A stretch of DNA of 64,000 nucleotides from Cephalopachus bancanus (lineage: Eukaryota; Chordata; Mammalia; Primates; Tarsiidae): assembly GCA_027257055.1 (NCBI GenBank), contig JAPVLO010000182.1:1116001-1180000 (forward strand), read 5' to 3'. Positions within the stretch are counted from its first letter, which is position 1. Each line of letters begins with the position of its first letter. The notes beneath the pieces are model-generated. The model saw nothing but the letters and a program-made list of their open reading frames with translations, searched no databases and was not told the DNA's origin. A program made the position numbers and the translations under genes. Shown piece after piece: positions 1 through 10,889 of this stretch.

Positions 1-72
1 GGCTCTGAGTCAGTCTTTAGTGAGGGTGTGAGATTCTTTCTATAAAGACAATGCTACCTAAACATTTAGGAA

Positions 73-73
<1 letters not shown>

Positions 74-128
<55 letters not shown>
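74..128. repeat. (AC)n microsatellite
   Basis: A pure dinucleotide run of about 27 AC units. A shorter (GA)n run lies at about 359-378. Reading frames through these runs are artefacts. Confidence 0.98.
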
Positions 129-131
<3 letters not shown>

Positions 132-1699
132 GTATGTTTGGTTAAAATTTTGAAGGAAATAGAGGAAGAGTACAAATATTTGCCTGAAGTGGGAGGAAAA
201 AAAAACCTTTCCAGAATATTAAGCATTAACACCCATCTGAACTTCATAGAACGTGTCATAAGAGTGTCAGTGATTAGAACTGAACAGATATCTGGCTGTC
301 CTTTTCAACTAGAAGATCAATTTGAACCAGATTACCACATCCATGGTTTAGTTTTTGAAGAGAGAGAGAGAGAGAGACAGACAGAGAGAAGCCAATTATT
401 TGTCTCTTTGTTCAAAGACCCTTTTTGTATTGTAGATCCCTGAAAAGCTGGTAGAGGAACCAGCCTTTCACATCCATTAAGGTTAGTCCTGAAACTGTTG
501 AATTTGATCTCTTCCATTTGCCATCTGGATACAGTAGAGAAAAAGCTATTCTGCACTAGGTTGCTGGACACCATCCAGAAAATAATATGTCAGGGCATCA
601 AAGGCTTGAGGCACTTGGTCCAGTCTGTCTAATGATCACAGGCTGGGTCTGCTTTCCAGTTTTGTGGTATGTTTTATTTTTGCAGTGACAATACATATCT
701 CAGTGAAGTAGATCACAAGGGTTACTGCCAACTTGTCAAAGCTCGGATTCTTCCATCATAGACTTCAAAAAAGGACCATATATTAATTGGGCAGAGCTTG
801 ATTTCAAAAATTGAGGAAGCTCCGTCTCCCCCCTCATCCCAATCTATCCCCTTTTTTACAAAGAATACTTAACTGCAAGTAGGATCCTAATCCATAAGTT
901 GTTTCACCCCAGTCCCACATTTAAAATCTTGCTAATTTTGACCCCATTTAAAATTGTATTAATTATCCTCTTTGTAAGTAGGCCTAGTACCTGGCCAGTT
1001 AATGACCCTGCTGGCAGCTTTCCAGGAATCTGACAACTACATCTCATTATTCACACCAACTGGAGCCAATTGAACCTGGGTTTTTTTTTTTTTATTATTC
1101 TGTTACTTTAAAATGTGGATAGGAACAAAACAAAATGTGGATAGGAAGCAACAGCAGTGGCATGTCCTCTAGTCTCCTGCGAGATTGGGAAGGAGGCTTG
1201 AATAATAGGACCTATAGTATCAGGGAGCATATGGCTACATTTTAAGGTAGCTGGAAGCCATCTAGCTTTAAGTTCTGATAAAGCAGGCTTTGGTTTGGAT
1301 CTTTGCAGGATATACTTAGGAGTGAATTTGTAGCTTCTGTGGGAGGTAAAATTGTTGGGAATTGACATTTTATCTCTTACATAGGGATGAGATGGCAGGA
1401 GGAGTTGCTAAACTCTAATCATGCAAATTACTTTTCTTGTGGGACAAAAATGGTCCTCAAGCTGCACCCTACATACTAGGGCAACTCTTGAATCTCGCAA
1501 CCTGATCTAGGAAGCTAAGAAGCCCTTGCTGGATTCTGGTCAGGTTATTGAAAGGGTTATTGTATATAGCCATTCTCGGTTTGGTACCTTGTCCAGATTA
1601 TCCCATAGATCCAAAGTTATTTATTCTTCTCAAACTGTCAGCAATCCTATCTTCTCATCATTCGGGGTCCTTACTCTCAGAATCCTGAAGAGGAAAGGG

Positions 1700-1900
1700 T
1701 CTGATTATCAAGTTATTACTAGAGTCAGACTTCCTGGCCCCATTACCTTCTATCTGAGTTGAGTTACTTAATCCCTCTGTGCCTTGGTCACCTTATCTGT
1801 AAAATATGAATAAGAGTAGTGCCTCTGTTATATGTTTGTTGTGATAGTTAAGTAAGGTAAATGAAGAAAACAGCCCGGCATGGCAGAGTGCTCAAGACTG
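1700..1900 (+). repeat. MIR SINE
   Basis: Core and 3' MIR wording is visible: TTACTTAATCCCTCTGTGCC, then an 'ATCTGTAAAAT' segment and a diverged tail. It is an old, degraded mammalian-wide SINE. Confidence 0.7.
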
Positions 1901-1985
1901 CATATACTTACTGTTGTTGTTGTTCTTATTTGATATACTTTAGAATAAACAGGTTTACTTATTTTTCCTCAACCAAGTATTTAGC

Positions 1986-2281
1986 TTTTTTTTTTTTTTT
2001 TTGAGTTGGAGTCTCACTCCGTTGCCCAGGCTGGAGTGCAATGGCCGCTCCCGGCCACCGCAGCCTCGACCTGCTGGGCTCCGGCGATCCTTCCGCCTCA
2101 GCCTTTCAAGTAGCCGGAACTACAGGCGCGCACTACCACGCCCAGCTGATTTTTTTATTTATTGTAGAGATGCGGTCTCGCCAAGTTGCCCACGCGGGTC
2201 TCGAACCCGCCGGCTCAGGCAATCCACTCACCTCAGCCTCCCAAAGCGCTGGGATTACAGGCTGAGCCACTGAGCCCGGCT
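1986..2281 (-). mobile_element. Full-length Alu, lineage-specific subfamily
   Basis: A dimeric Alu in antisense orientation, with its A tail appearing as a T run at 1986-2002. A 9-bp target-site duplication GTATTTAGC flanks it (1977-1985 and 2282-2290). The left arm carries the T-arm-like palindrome GCGGGTTCGAGACCCGC (2194-2210, minus strand), and the 3' end reads GAGACTCCAACTC. Many intact CpGs suggest a fairly young copy. Confidence 0.93.
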
Positions 2282-2569
2282 GTATTTAGCATTTTAAAAC
2301 TTTTATTATTTATTCTAAATGGAAAGGTCTTGCAGTCTGTTGAAGTAATTTCAGGGACTAGCAAGCATGAGAGTTTGGAACAAGGGAGATTCTTAAAATC
2401 ACGTTATTGTCTTCCTAGCTTTGAAGTAGCAGCAGAAGCACAGCGTGAAGGGAACCGAGAGGCTCAATTTCCCATGAGAAGGTAAACTCTGGGAGTGCTT
2501 GGATTTGGTATTTTTGTTTCCCACCTAAAAGGGGAGAGGGATGAAAAAATATACTGAGAGACACGTGTG

Positions 2570-4180
2570 AATTTCACGGTTCGGGGGCGCAGGTTCACCA
2601 AACGCCTGAGACCTCCTCATAGCACCGTAGAACCCTCTCCCTTCTCTTACGCCGCTACACTACTAAAGGCCTATTTACTGCAGTTTCTTTTGTCCAGCGT
2701 ATCATGTTCACCTTCGAACAAAAAATTACAAAGCATGCTAAAGGCAAAAAGCACAGTTTGAAGAGACTAAACAAGTATCGGAACCAGAGTCAGATATGGC
2801 AGGAATGTTGGAATCATCAGAATAGGAATTTTTAAAAACTACTTCTAATATCTTAAGGACTTTAATGGAAAAAGTAGACAACATAAAAAGAACGCATAGG
2901 TGGTTTAAGCACAGAGATGGAAATTCTAAGAAATTTTTTTTTTTTAATGCTAGAGATCAGAAACACTGTAACAAAAATAAAGACTGCCTTTGATGAGTTC
3001 ATTTGTCTGGACATGGCTGATGAAAGACTCTCTGAGCTTGACAGTATGACAATAGAAACTTTCAAAACCAAAAAGCAAAGAAAAAAAAAAAAAGATAAAC
3101 ACAAAAAAGATAGTATTCAAGAACTATGGAATAACTACAAAAGGTATAAAGAAAAAGACTCAATATTTGAATGAGTCTTCAGTGGCTGAGGATTTCCCTG
3201 TATTAGCATCAGACATCAAACACAGATTCAAGAAGCTCCAAGAGCACCAAGCAATATAAATGTAAAACAAACAAACAAACAAAAAAACTAACCCCCCCAA
3301 AAAAACTATGCCAAGGCATATTATATTCAAACTTTAGAATATCAAAGATAAATTTCAAAAATTCTGAAAGAAATCAGAGGGAATAAACACTTTACATATA
3401 GACGAGCAAAGATAAGAAATATAGTTGACTTCTCCTAGGAAACCATGCAAGCAAGAAGAGTGGAATTAAATATTTAAAGTATTGAGAGAAAAGAAGACAT
3501 CAACCTAGAATTCCGTACCCTTTGAAATTATCCTTCAAATATGAAGGGAAAATGAATAACTTTCTCAGACAAAAACCGAGGGAATTTGTTATCAGGAAAC
3601 TTGCCTTACAAGAAATGTTACAAGAAATTCTTCAGAGAGAAGGAAAATGGCATGTCAGAAACTTGGATCTACATAAAGAAAGGAAGCACCTTCAATAATG
3701 AGTAAGTGAAGATAAAATAGAAACTTTTATTTTTCTTATTCCTAATTGATCTAACAGATAACCTTTTGTTTAAAATAATAACTACAATGTATTTGATTCT
3801 GTGTGCGCAAATTTGTCTTTTGAGACAAAGCGGAATCAAAACAAAGACAAAACGATATGTCAGTATCTCTCCTGAATATAGACACAAAAGTCTTCAACAA
3901 AATATTAGCAAATTGAATCCCACAATGTATACAAATGATATACCGTGATCAAGTGGGATTTATACCAGGTATATAAAGCTGGTTCAGTATTTGAAAATCA
4001 GTAAGTGCAATCTATCCCATCGACAGCTTAGAAAAGAAAAGAAAAAAAAATCCCATGATCCTAGCAATAGATGCAGAAAAAGCATTTGACAAAAATGCAA
4101 CATTCATTCATGATAAAAAACAACAACAAAACAAACTCTCAGGAAACCAGGGGATCCTCCTAAACTTGATAAAGAATACC
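2570..4180 (+). mobile_element. Old L1 (L1M type), 5' half, interrupted by an ERV
   Basis: The sense-strand L1 has 5' UTR and ORF1 wording. At 2917-3174 a frame resembles the ORF1p coiled coil (LEIRNTVTKIKTAFDEF, then ADERLSELDS). ORF1 3' and linker sequence follows to about 3780. The element then jumps to the ORF2 reverse-transcriptase region (3855-4180, including 'ATAGATGCAGAAAAAGCATT'), so the endonuclease and early RT part is deleted. Stops and frameshifts are frequent. The element resumes at 8352 after the retrovirus insertion. ORF1p is an RNA-binding chaperone and ORF2p an endonuclease/RT in active L1; this copy is dead. Confidence 0.85.
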
Positions 4181-4503
4181 TGCTGAAGGAAAACAAATCA
4201 GACCATGGCACCGAGGCTGATAAGCAGGAAGCTGCGTTTATTACTGGAACACCAGCGTTGGGCCCAGCAGACTCCAGTGGCAAAGGCTGGGCCCTAATCG
4301 CGGTCGGGTCTCAGCTTATATAGGTTTTACATTGGCTTTGCGGGGAAGGGGCTTTTCATGGTGTAAGGTTTTGTACTTTTCATACCAATAGCACAAGCTT
4401 GTGGTTTTGGCTACAGGTACTGAGCATGGCGTTTTGCATGAACAAACTGGAACATTTTACTTGTGATATGTTTTGAAGCGTTTTCTAAAAGCCCGCTGCT
4501 ACA
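4181..4503 (-). repeat. 3' LTR of the ERV
   Basis: 323 bp, with TG...CA ends. It contains the same TATATAAG box (about 4315-4325) and AATAAA (about 4237-4243) on the minus strand. It abuts the polypurine tract at 4504-4514. It has a 7-bp segment near 4229 that is absent from the other LTR, and a single copy of the unit that is duplicated there. Confidence 0.92.
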
Positions 4504-4514
4504 TTCCCCCCTTT
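4504..4514 (-). other. Polypurine tract of the ERV
   Basis: The minus strand reads AAAGGGGGGAA directly before the TG of the 3' LTR. This is the usual plus-strand DNA primer site of retroviruses. Confidence 0.88.
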
Positions 4515-5100
4515 GATGCTCGGCCCCTCTAGGGCTAAAGGGCATTATTGTGATTCAACATTCTTATGTGGGCTGCCGTTTTTTGTTGGACTATGGTTTC
4601 AGTGACTTTGGAGACAGACCTCATGAACAGTGGGGCTGTGCAGGGGAGAATCCAGCAGGTTTCCTGGAAGAGGGTCACAGCCTCTATGTGCAGGGTGATC
4701 AGTGGGTCGGTTTGTAAAGGAGGCCCAGATGAAAAGAAACTAGCGACAACAAAGTGAAAAGTAACTAGCGACAACAAAACGTTCTGTTTGTAGGCGGGAG
4801 AAGAGTGCCAGTAAAAACCTTTTGCCACACGTCCAGTTTGCTGGTGCGGCTTTTGCTAGTCCTGTAGCAAAGACTAGGGAGAAGGCGGTAGTGATAGATA
4901 GAGGCAAGGAGCAGCAGTACATTAAAGCTATGTTTTAGGGAAATAATAATAAAAAAAATGTATCTGTATTCTGGCTGCAGTCTCCTCAAGCTTCCACAGT
5001 GCGCGTTGAAGCCGGGCTGCAGATTCTTCAAGCTTCGGCGTGCGTTGACCAGTCAGCTTCTGGAATGACTAGAGCAGGGTTGCAGATCTTTCCCTAACTT
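4515..5100 (-). pseudogene. ERV env-leader-like remnant
   Basis: Between integrase and the polypurine tract the minus strand has open pieces (5031-4765 and 4828-4535) with a hydrophobic stretch (FFIIISLKHSFNVLLLLAS). Its position fits an env signal or leader and the start of the surface subunit. No surface core, furin site, fusion peptide, immunosuppressive-domain region or transmembrane anchor is recognisable, so env is almost entirely deleted. This is assigned mainly by location. Confidence 0.4.
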
Positions 5101-5179
5101 TGGGGTGTGGAGTTTGCCCTTTTTCAGATGGTCAGTTTGTGTGAGACTGACAGGTCAGTCACACATTTCCAGTTTTGAG

Positions 5180-5690
5180 TGGCTGGTTTGACTTTGCTGT
5201 AGTGGATCCAGGGGATCACGTCAGCAACCTTTATTGTAGTTGGGGTACACAAAAGGACAGTGAGTGAGCCCCTCCAGAGGAGTTTGAGGGGCTGTGCATT
5301 CCATTTCTTTTTTATTTATACCATGTCTCCTGGGTTAAGGAGTGTGCGTTTGTGGTTAAATGTATTGGCAACCCTTCTTTGACTTGGTGATGCAAGGTAT
5401 TTAAGGCTATACCTAGAACCTGCAGTTGCTGTCTTTAGCTGATGTTTTCTAACTTTTTAAAGTTCCCTTGTATATTTTTGACAAGAGGGGGTGGCCTTCC
5501 ATAAAGGATCTTAAAAGGAGAGTAGCCTGTCTGCTTGGTAGGGCTAGATCTCATTTTTAATAGGACTGTTGGCAAGAGCTGGCCCCAGCTTAAGTGAGTT
5601 TCTTGGCTTAGCTTACTTATTTGCAATTTTAATGTCTGATTTATTTGTTTTACTCTTTTTGAACTTTGCAACCAGTAGGATGTGTGCAAT
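5180..5690 (-). pseudogene. ERV pol fragment, integrase C-terminal half
   Basis: The minus-strand frame shows LKLQISKLSQET, W-G-Q-L-L-P, MRSSPTKQTGYSPFKILYG and RPPP. These mark the end of the integrase core. Decayed C-terminal domain wording follows, with W-I-H-Y-S-K-V-K-P near 5190-5225. The catalytic D,D-35-E part is missing or unrecognisable. Integrase joins viral DNA to the host chromosome; this copy is broken by stops after 5435 and is inactive. Confidence 0.8.
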
Positions 5691-5869
5691 TTTCAGGTAA
5701 TTTTTAGCCATTTGGCCAATAATTTTGTTAGTTAGGGCACAAATGCAGGCATTGATTTTTCCCCCAGTTTCTTGTTAGAGTGGGGTAGCCCGTTAACGTG
5801 CTGGTCTGGTCCCGGCGTCATCTCTGGGTGGCCATCGGGTTGGCCTCTTCCCTGACCCTGGCCTTGGCC

Positions 5870-6294
5870 TCAGGCTTGTCCATGTTGGACAGGTACCGGG
5901 TATCCTAACATGGCTGCGGCAGGAAAAGTGACCTTTTTCTTCAGTCTTCGGTCTGTTTCTTGTTGGGCTTCCTGGTCTTGGTTGACAAACACTTTTGTTG
6001 TAATTTCCAGCGGCTGACTGGTGTTCATTTCAGCAAAGCCCTCTAACTTTTGCAGTTTGCGTTGGATGTCTCCTTGGGCTTGTCCGACAAAGGCCACATT
6101 TGCCATCCATTGACTTTTAGCTGCTTCTGTGTCAAAGGGAGTATACAGTCTGAAGGCCTCGCCAAGTTTTTCGCAGAATTGGCTTAGGCTCTTATCGGAT
6201 CCTTGGAGCACTTTTGAGATTTTGCTCATGTTCATGGGCTTTTCTCCTGTTTTTCTTCATGCCTTCTGAGAGGGTTTTGTGGTACTGCTCGAGC
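5870..6294 (-). pseudogene. ERV gag fragment, capsid C-terminal part
   Basis: The minus-strand frame contains SKISKVLQGSDKSLSQF, FRLYTPFDTEA, NVAFVGQAQGDIQRKLQKLE and KVFVNQDQEAQ. This is the capsid C-terminal domain (major homology region and following helices) of class I Gag, which assembles the core. A frameshift near 6200 separates it from its first residues. A diverged nucleocapsid-like basic stretch may follow to about 5800. It lies 3' of an RT fragment, the reverse of the canonical order. Confidence 0.82.
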
Positions 6295-6830
6295 ATCTGT
6301 AACCCAAGTGACTGTTGGGGTCCCATAGTTAGTTTGTCAGCTTTTGCCACCAGAAGGGCTGTAGCCACAAGTGCTTGCAAACAAGGTAGCCAACCTTGAG
6401 TGACTGAGTTCAGTTGCTTTGACAAGTATGCTATGGGTCTGTGCCATGACCTTAATATCTGAGTTAGTAGCCCTATTGCTATGCCAGAGCGCTTATGCAC
6501 ATATGAAAAGAAGGGCTTGGTTACGTTTGGGAACTTTAAGCCAGGCGTGTTGATGAGAGCCTGCTTAATTTTTTCAAAGGCCCTTTGTTGGCCTTGTTTC
6601 TAAAGCAGGGGCTCCCATTCTCCCCACTTTGTGGTTTCATAAAGGGGTTTTGCTAAAATAGAGAAGTTAGGTATCCAGATTTCTACAGAATCCTGTGGCT
6701 CTGAGAAATTCCCAGACTTGACGTTGGGAGAATGGGACCAGGATTGAGCAGATGGTTTGATTTTTTTTTTTTTCTGGGCCAGGCTGGCATTGCCCTTGAG
6801 ATAGGTGGAAACCGAGATACCTAACCTTCT
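6295..6830 (-). pseudogene. ERV pol fragment, RT thumb/connection part
   Basis: Read on the minus strand over several shifted frames. An EFLRATGFCR-like segment is followed by IWIPNFSILAKPLYE, QRAFEKIKQAL, and RPIAYLSKQL with a W-x-P-C-L-x-A segment and KLTMG. These are landmarks of the RT thumb/connection region just before RNase H in class I viruses. Upstream RT fingers and palm, including the catalytic YxDD, are absent. So is RNase H. At least one in-frame stop and several frameshifts are present. It lies between matrix and capsid, out of normal order. Confidence 0.8.
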
Positions 6831-6978
6831 CTTGGTGGATTTGAACCTTTCTCTTTGAGACCTTGTATTCAGCCTTTCAAAAGTGGGTGAGGAGCTGGGG
6901 TGTCTCCTTCTGTTTCATTGGCCAGAACGTGCTTGTTTGGTTCGGGCAGGCACTTGGAAGGAGCCAACTTAAGTGCCA

Positions 6979-7302
6979 TCAGAATTTTGCAATTTTTTTC
7001 CAGCAAACTTTTAACCAAGATGGACGAGCAAGGACTGCATCTTGCCAATAGTCAAGGTATGGGAACTGATTAGGGCGGCCAGGACCTGGGCTTCCTATGA
7101 TAATTCTAAATACCTTAACAACTATTCTTTTATCCAATGACCCTTCTGTGGGCCATTTTACCCAGCAAGAAGACCAATCTATTTTATATAATGTTTGGAG
7201 CTTTCTCTGAGTCAGTTTCACACCACAGTCTCCTGAGTAACCTTGCCAAAAATTTTTCAACATACATTCAAGAGGGATGTTTTTATTTTGTGTTTTACCC
7301 AT
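6979..7302 (-). pseudogene. ERV gag fragment, matrix (MA) part
   Basis: A minus-strand frame starts with Met-Gly (the usual N-myristoylation context of gammaretroviral Gag) at about 7302. It continues with PLECMLKNF, a Y-S-G-D-x-G-V-K segment, W-P-T-E-G-S-L-D and QFPYLDYWQD, all typical of the class I MA domain. MA targets Gag to the plasma membrane in living retroviruses. About 108 residues are legible before the frame decays. About 660 bases of leader separate it from the PBS. This frame is followed by RT sequence, not by capsid, which is abnormal. Confidence 0.82.
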
Positions 7303-7965
7303 CTTTCTCTCCCTAAAAGACACCAGGTACATAGAAAGAGGAAAAAGAGGTAAGGGGAACAATTATTTCATCTGTCTCCAGCCGTATTCCTTGTGGAGAT
7401 ATTTCAGACACCTCTTAGCAATTGGTGGGTTGGTATAAACCCCCAACCTGGACCAACCCTATTATGGGTCTGGGACCACCTTCAGCTGTATGAGGTTACC
7501 ACTGGTTTCGATTAGGACTCAACATTCATTCTGGCCCTTCGGTTGGGTCGGAATGCTTCCACTGTCTGTCTCATTTATACACAATTACACAACAATTCCA
7601 ATCCTCCACCCAGATCTTGGAATCTACGGTGTTTCCTTCCACTGCCTCTAGCCCTTTCCTTCAGGTTGGAGACTACCAGCGGACGCCAGGAGTTGATCAG
7701 GCTCCCCTTCAGTCTCTTAAGGACAGGTCTGTTCCACGTGACCCCAGTGCCTACCCTTTCCATCAGGTGCTGCTCCTCATGCTGGTTCCTGTGCTTCACT
7801 GGATTCCCTTGTGCTTTCGGTATCCTTGCCCCAGGATGCCAGGGGGCTTCTCCCCTGCAGATCAACTGGTCTGTTGGCGTCAGGCGAGGTAGCCTCTCCC
7901 TTCGCCCCAGAGGTCGTATCCCGGTGACAAGGGAGGTGGAAAACACTGCCTCTGAACTCTCTGCT

Positions 7966-7983
7966 TTCTGGGCCAACACACCA
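7966..7983 (-). other. Primer-binding site, tRNA-Gly-like
   Basis: The minus strand reads TGGTGTGTTGGCCCAGAA, five bases inside the 5' LTR. It matches 14 of 18 bases of the complement of the tRNA-Gly(GCC) 3' end. TGG start and position are as expected for a retroviral PBS. The tRNA assignment is tentative because of the four mismatches. Confidence 0.65.
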
Positions 7984-7988
7984 AGAAA

Positions 7989-8351
7989 TGTTGCAGGAAA
8001 ACAAATCAGAAAGATGTGACACTGAGGCTGATAAGCATTTATTACTGGAATGCCGGCGTTCGGCCCAGGGGCCTCCAGTCACAAAGGCTGGGGGCCAATC
8101 GCAGTCGAGTCTCAGCTTATATAGGTTTTACATGGGCTTTGGGGGGAAGGGACTTTTCACAGTGTAAGGTTTTGTACTTTTGGTAACAATAGCACAAGCC
8201 TGTGGTTTTGGCTGCAGGCACTGAGCAGGGCATTACAAAACGAGGCTTATGGTTTTAGCTGCAGGCACTGAGCATGGCATTTTGCATTATCAAACAGGAA
8301 CATTTTAACTGTGATATGTTTTGAAGCATTTTCTAAAAGCTCCCTGCCACA
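7989..8351 (-). repeat. 5' LTR of the ERV
   Basis: 363 bp, with TG...CA ends on the minus strand. A TATA-type promoter (TATATAAG) reads on the minus strand near 8115-8125. A polyadenylation hexamer AATAAA reads near 8038-8043. It differs from the partner LTR by a roughly 44-bp tandem duplication (8201-8288) containing GCTGCAGGCACTGAGCA. Confidence 0.92.
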
Positions 8352-10710
8352 TACCTACAAAAACCATACAGCTAACATCTTACTTAATGAAGAGAAGCTT
8401 GAACCTTTCTGCTAAGATTAGAAACAAGACAAGGATGTCTCCTCTCACCATCCCTTTTCAACATTGGAATTTCTAGCAAATGCTATGAAATAAGGAAATA
8501 AAAGGCATACTGACTGGAAAGAAAGAAATAAAAATGCCTTTGTTCGCAAATGACATCATTGCCCATGTAGAAAATCTAAGAGGTGACAAAAATAAAACAA
8601 GAAAAACCTCCTAGGACTAATAAGCAATTATAGAAAGGTTGCAGGATACAAGATTAGTATATAAATGCCAGTCACTACCACGCAGTCTATGCACGTAACA
8701 AAATTACACTGCAGCCTCATACATTTATACATTTTTAAAAATTAAAATGTTTAAAAGTCCAGTCACATTGATGTATGCCAGCAATGAAGAATTGGAATTT
8801 GAAGTTAGAACACATTGCCCTTTACATTAGCACCCCCCAAAATTTGAAATACCTAGGTAAATCCAACAAAATATGTGCATGATCCAAGGAAAACTATGAA
8901 ACTTTGATGAAAGATGTCAAAGAACAGAATAAATGAAGAAATAGTCCATATTTATGAAGAGAAAGACACAATATTTTTAAGATGTCACTTCTCATCAACT
9001 GGATCTGTAGATTCAGTATAATCCCAATCAAAATCCCAGCAAATTATCTTGTATATATCAGCAAACTGGTTCTAATCTTTATATGGAAAGGCAAAAAGAA
9101 CTAGAATAACCAACTCTACTGAAAGAAAACAGAGTCATAGGACTGACAGTTCCTGATTTTAAGACTTGTTATAAAACTACAGTACCACTCGAGACAGAGT
9201 GGTATTGTTGAAAGAATAGACAAATATGTCAATGGAACAGAATTCGAGAGCCCTGAAAGAGACCCCCTGTATGTGTGTGTGTATGTTTGTGTGTGTAGAG
9301 TTGACTGATCTTTAACAAAGGAGTAAAGTCAATACAATGAAGGAAAGAGTCTTTTCAACTGATGGTGCTAGAATGATTAGACATCTACTTGAAAAGCATG
9401 CATCTAGACACAGATATTACACTCTTCACAAGAAATAGCTCAAAATGGATCCTAACCCTAAATGTAAAATGCAAAACCATAATTCTTGTAGAAGACAGCC
9501 TAGGACAAAAGCTAGGGGACCTTGGGTAGGTGATAACTTTTTAGAAACAACACCAAAGGTATAATCCATAAATTAAATAATCGCTAAGCTGGAATTCATT
9601 AAATTATGAACCTCTGCTCTGCAAAAGACAATGATAGGAGAATGAGAAGATAAACCACAGATTGGGAGAAAATACTTGCAAAATACATATCTAATAAAGC
9701 ACGGTTACCCAAAATATCCAATGACCTCTTAAAACTCAACGTTAAAAAAAAGATTGAAAAATGGCCAAAAGACCTGTGTAGACACTACAGCAAGGAAGAT
9801 GCACAGATGATGAGTAAGCCTATCAAAAGACGTTCAGCATCACATATAACTAGGGTACTGCAAATCAAACCAATAAGGAGATACCACTATACACCTATTA
9901 AAATGGCCAAAATCCAAATCACTAACAGCACCAAATGCTGGCAAGGAAGTGAAGCAACAGAAATTCTCTTTCACTAAGGGTGGGAATGAAAATTGGGGCA
10001 GCCACTTTGGAGTACAGTTTGGCAGTTTCTTACAAAACTAAGCATACTCTTACAATAAAATCTGGCAGCCACACCCCTTGGTATTTACCCAGATCAGTTG
10101 AAAACTATATGCCACAAAAACCTGCACGTGGGTATTTATGGCAGCTTTATTCACGATTGCCCAGACTTGGAAGTATCTAACATGTCCTTCAGTGGGTGAA
10201 TGGATAAATAAACTGTGGGACCTTTGGACAATGGAATATTATTCAGCACGAAAGAGAAATCAACTGTTAAGCCATGGTAAGACATGGAGGGAACTTACAT
10301 GTGTATTACTAAGTCAAAGAAAACAGCCTGAAAAGGCTGTGATTCTGACTATATGATGTTCTGGAAAAGACAAAACTATGGAGACAGTAAAAGACTAAGT
10401 GGTTGCTAGGGGGGATGAATAGCCACAGAGGATTCTTTGGGTAGTGTAACTATTCTCTATGATACTACATATCATTTGTCCAAACCCATAGGACATACAG
10501 TTAGTTCCAAGAGGGAGGCCTAGTGTAAACTGTGGACTTCGAGTGATAATGATGTGTCAGTGCAGGTTCATTATCTGTATCCGATGCGCCCCTGTAGGGT
10601 AGGCGGTTCATATGTGGAGCTAGAAGATACATGAGAACTCTCTATACTGTCTGCTCGACTTTGCTGTGAAACGTCTCTAAAAAGTAACATTTATTAATTG
10701 GAAAAAAAAC
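8352..10710 (+). mobile_element. Old L1 (L1M type), 3' half
   Basis: This continues the L1 split at 4180. It runs from ORF2 RT wording (CTAACATCTTACTTAATG at 8373) through the ORF2 C-terminus near 10140-10290, where a frame contains WTMEYYSARKR, to a 3' UTR and A-rich end near 10710. Several frameshifts and stops show it is dead. Removing the retrovirus and one copy of TACC restores a continuous L1 match across the junction. Confidence 0.88.
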
Positions 10711-10889
10711 TGTCAATACTTTCTCTACATCTGGCCTCCTAAAACAGCCTATTGCAGGCTGGTTTCTATTCCTCTCTCTCTTCTCCTACCTGTTTCCTAC
10801 CTACCTTTCTTGTCAAAGTGTTCAGCATGCCAGATTGAATGGTCAGTATTTAGTATTTGTGTGACTTAACCGGTCTTTAGCGTTTGACA

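Larger units (their letters stand above)
4181..8351 (-). mobile_element. Class I (gammaretrovirus-like) endogenous retrovirus, defective and rearranged
   Basis: A 4.17-kb provirus lies antisense to WARS2, with an LTR at each end. It carries a 4-bp target-site duplication TACC (4177-4180 and 8352-8355), a primer-binding site next to the 5' LTR, and a polypurine tract next to the 3' LTR. Fragments of gag matrix, RT, gag capsid and integrase, plus a short env-leader-like piece, are recognisable in that order. Intact class I proviruses are roughly twice this length. Protease, most of RT and RNase H, and nearly all of env including the transmembrane part are missing. All frames carry stops or shifts, so it cannot produce virus. 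The two LTRs differ by roughly 13% plus indels by eye, indicating an old insertion. Confidence 0.93.

Noticed and set aside
51..443. 130-codon + frame across the (AC)n run
   Set aside because: Its length comes from a stop-free dinucleotide repeat; there is no family signal or gene context.
7543..8082. Overlapping long frames on both strands in the ERV leader and 5' LTR
   Set aside because: They lie in the PBS-to-gag leader and LTR, carry no Gag motifs, and are open on both strands because of GC content.
9270..9300. Short GT-rich run as a functional repeat
   Set aside because: Too short and impure, and part of the L1 body.
10138..10356. 72-codon + frame with WTMEYYSARKR
   Set aside because: This is the C-terminus of a dead L1 ORF2, not a separate gene.
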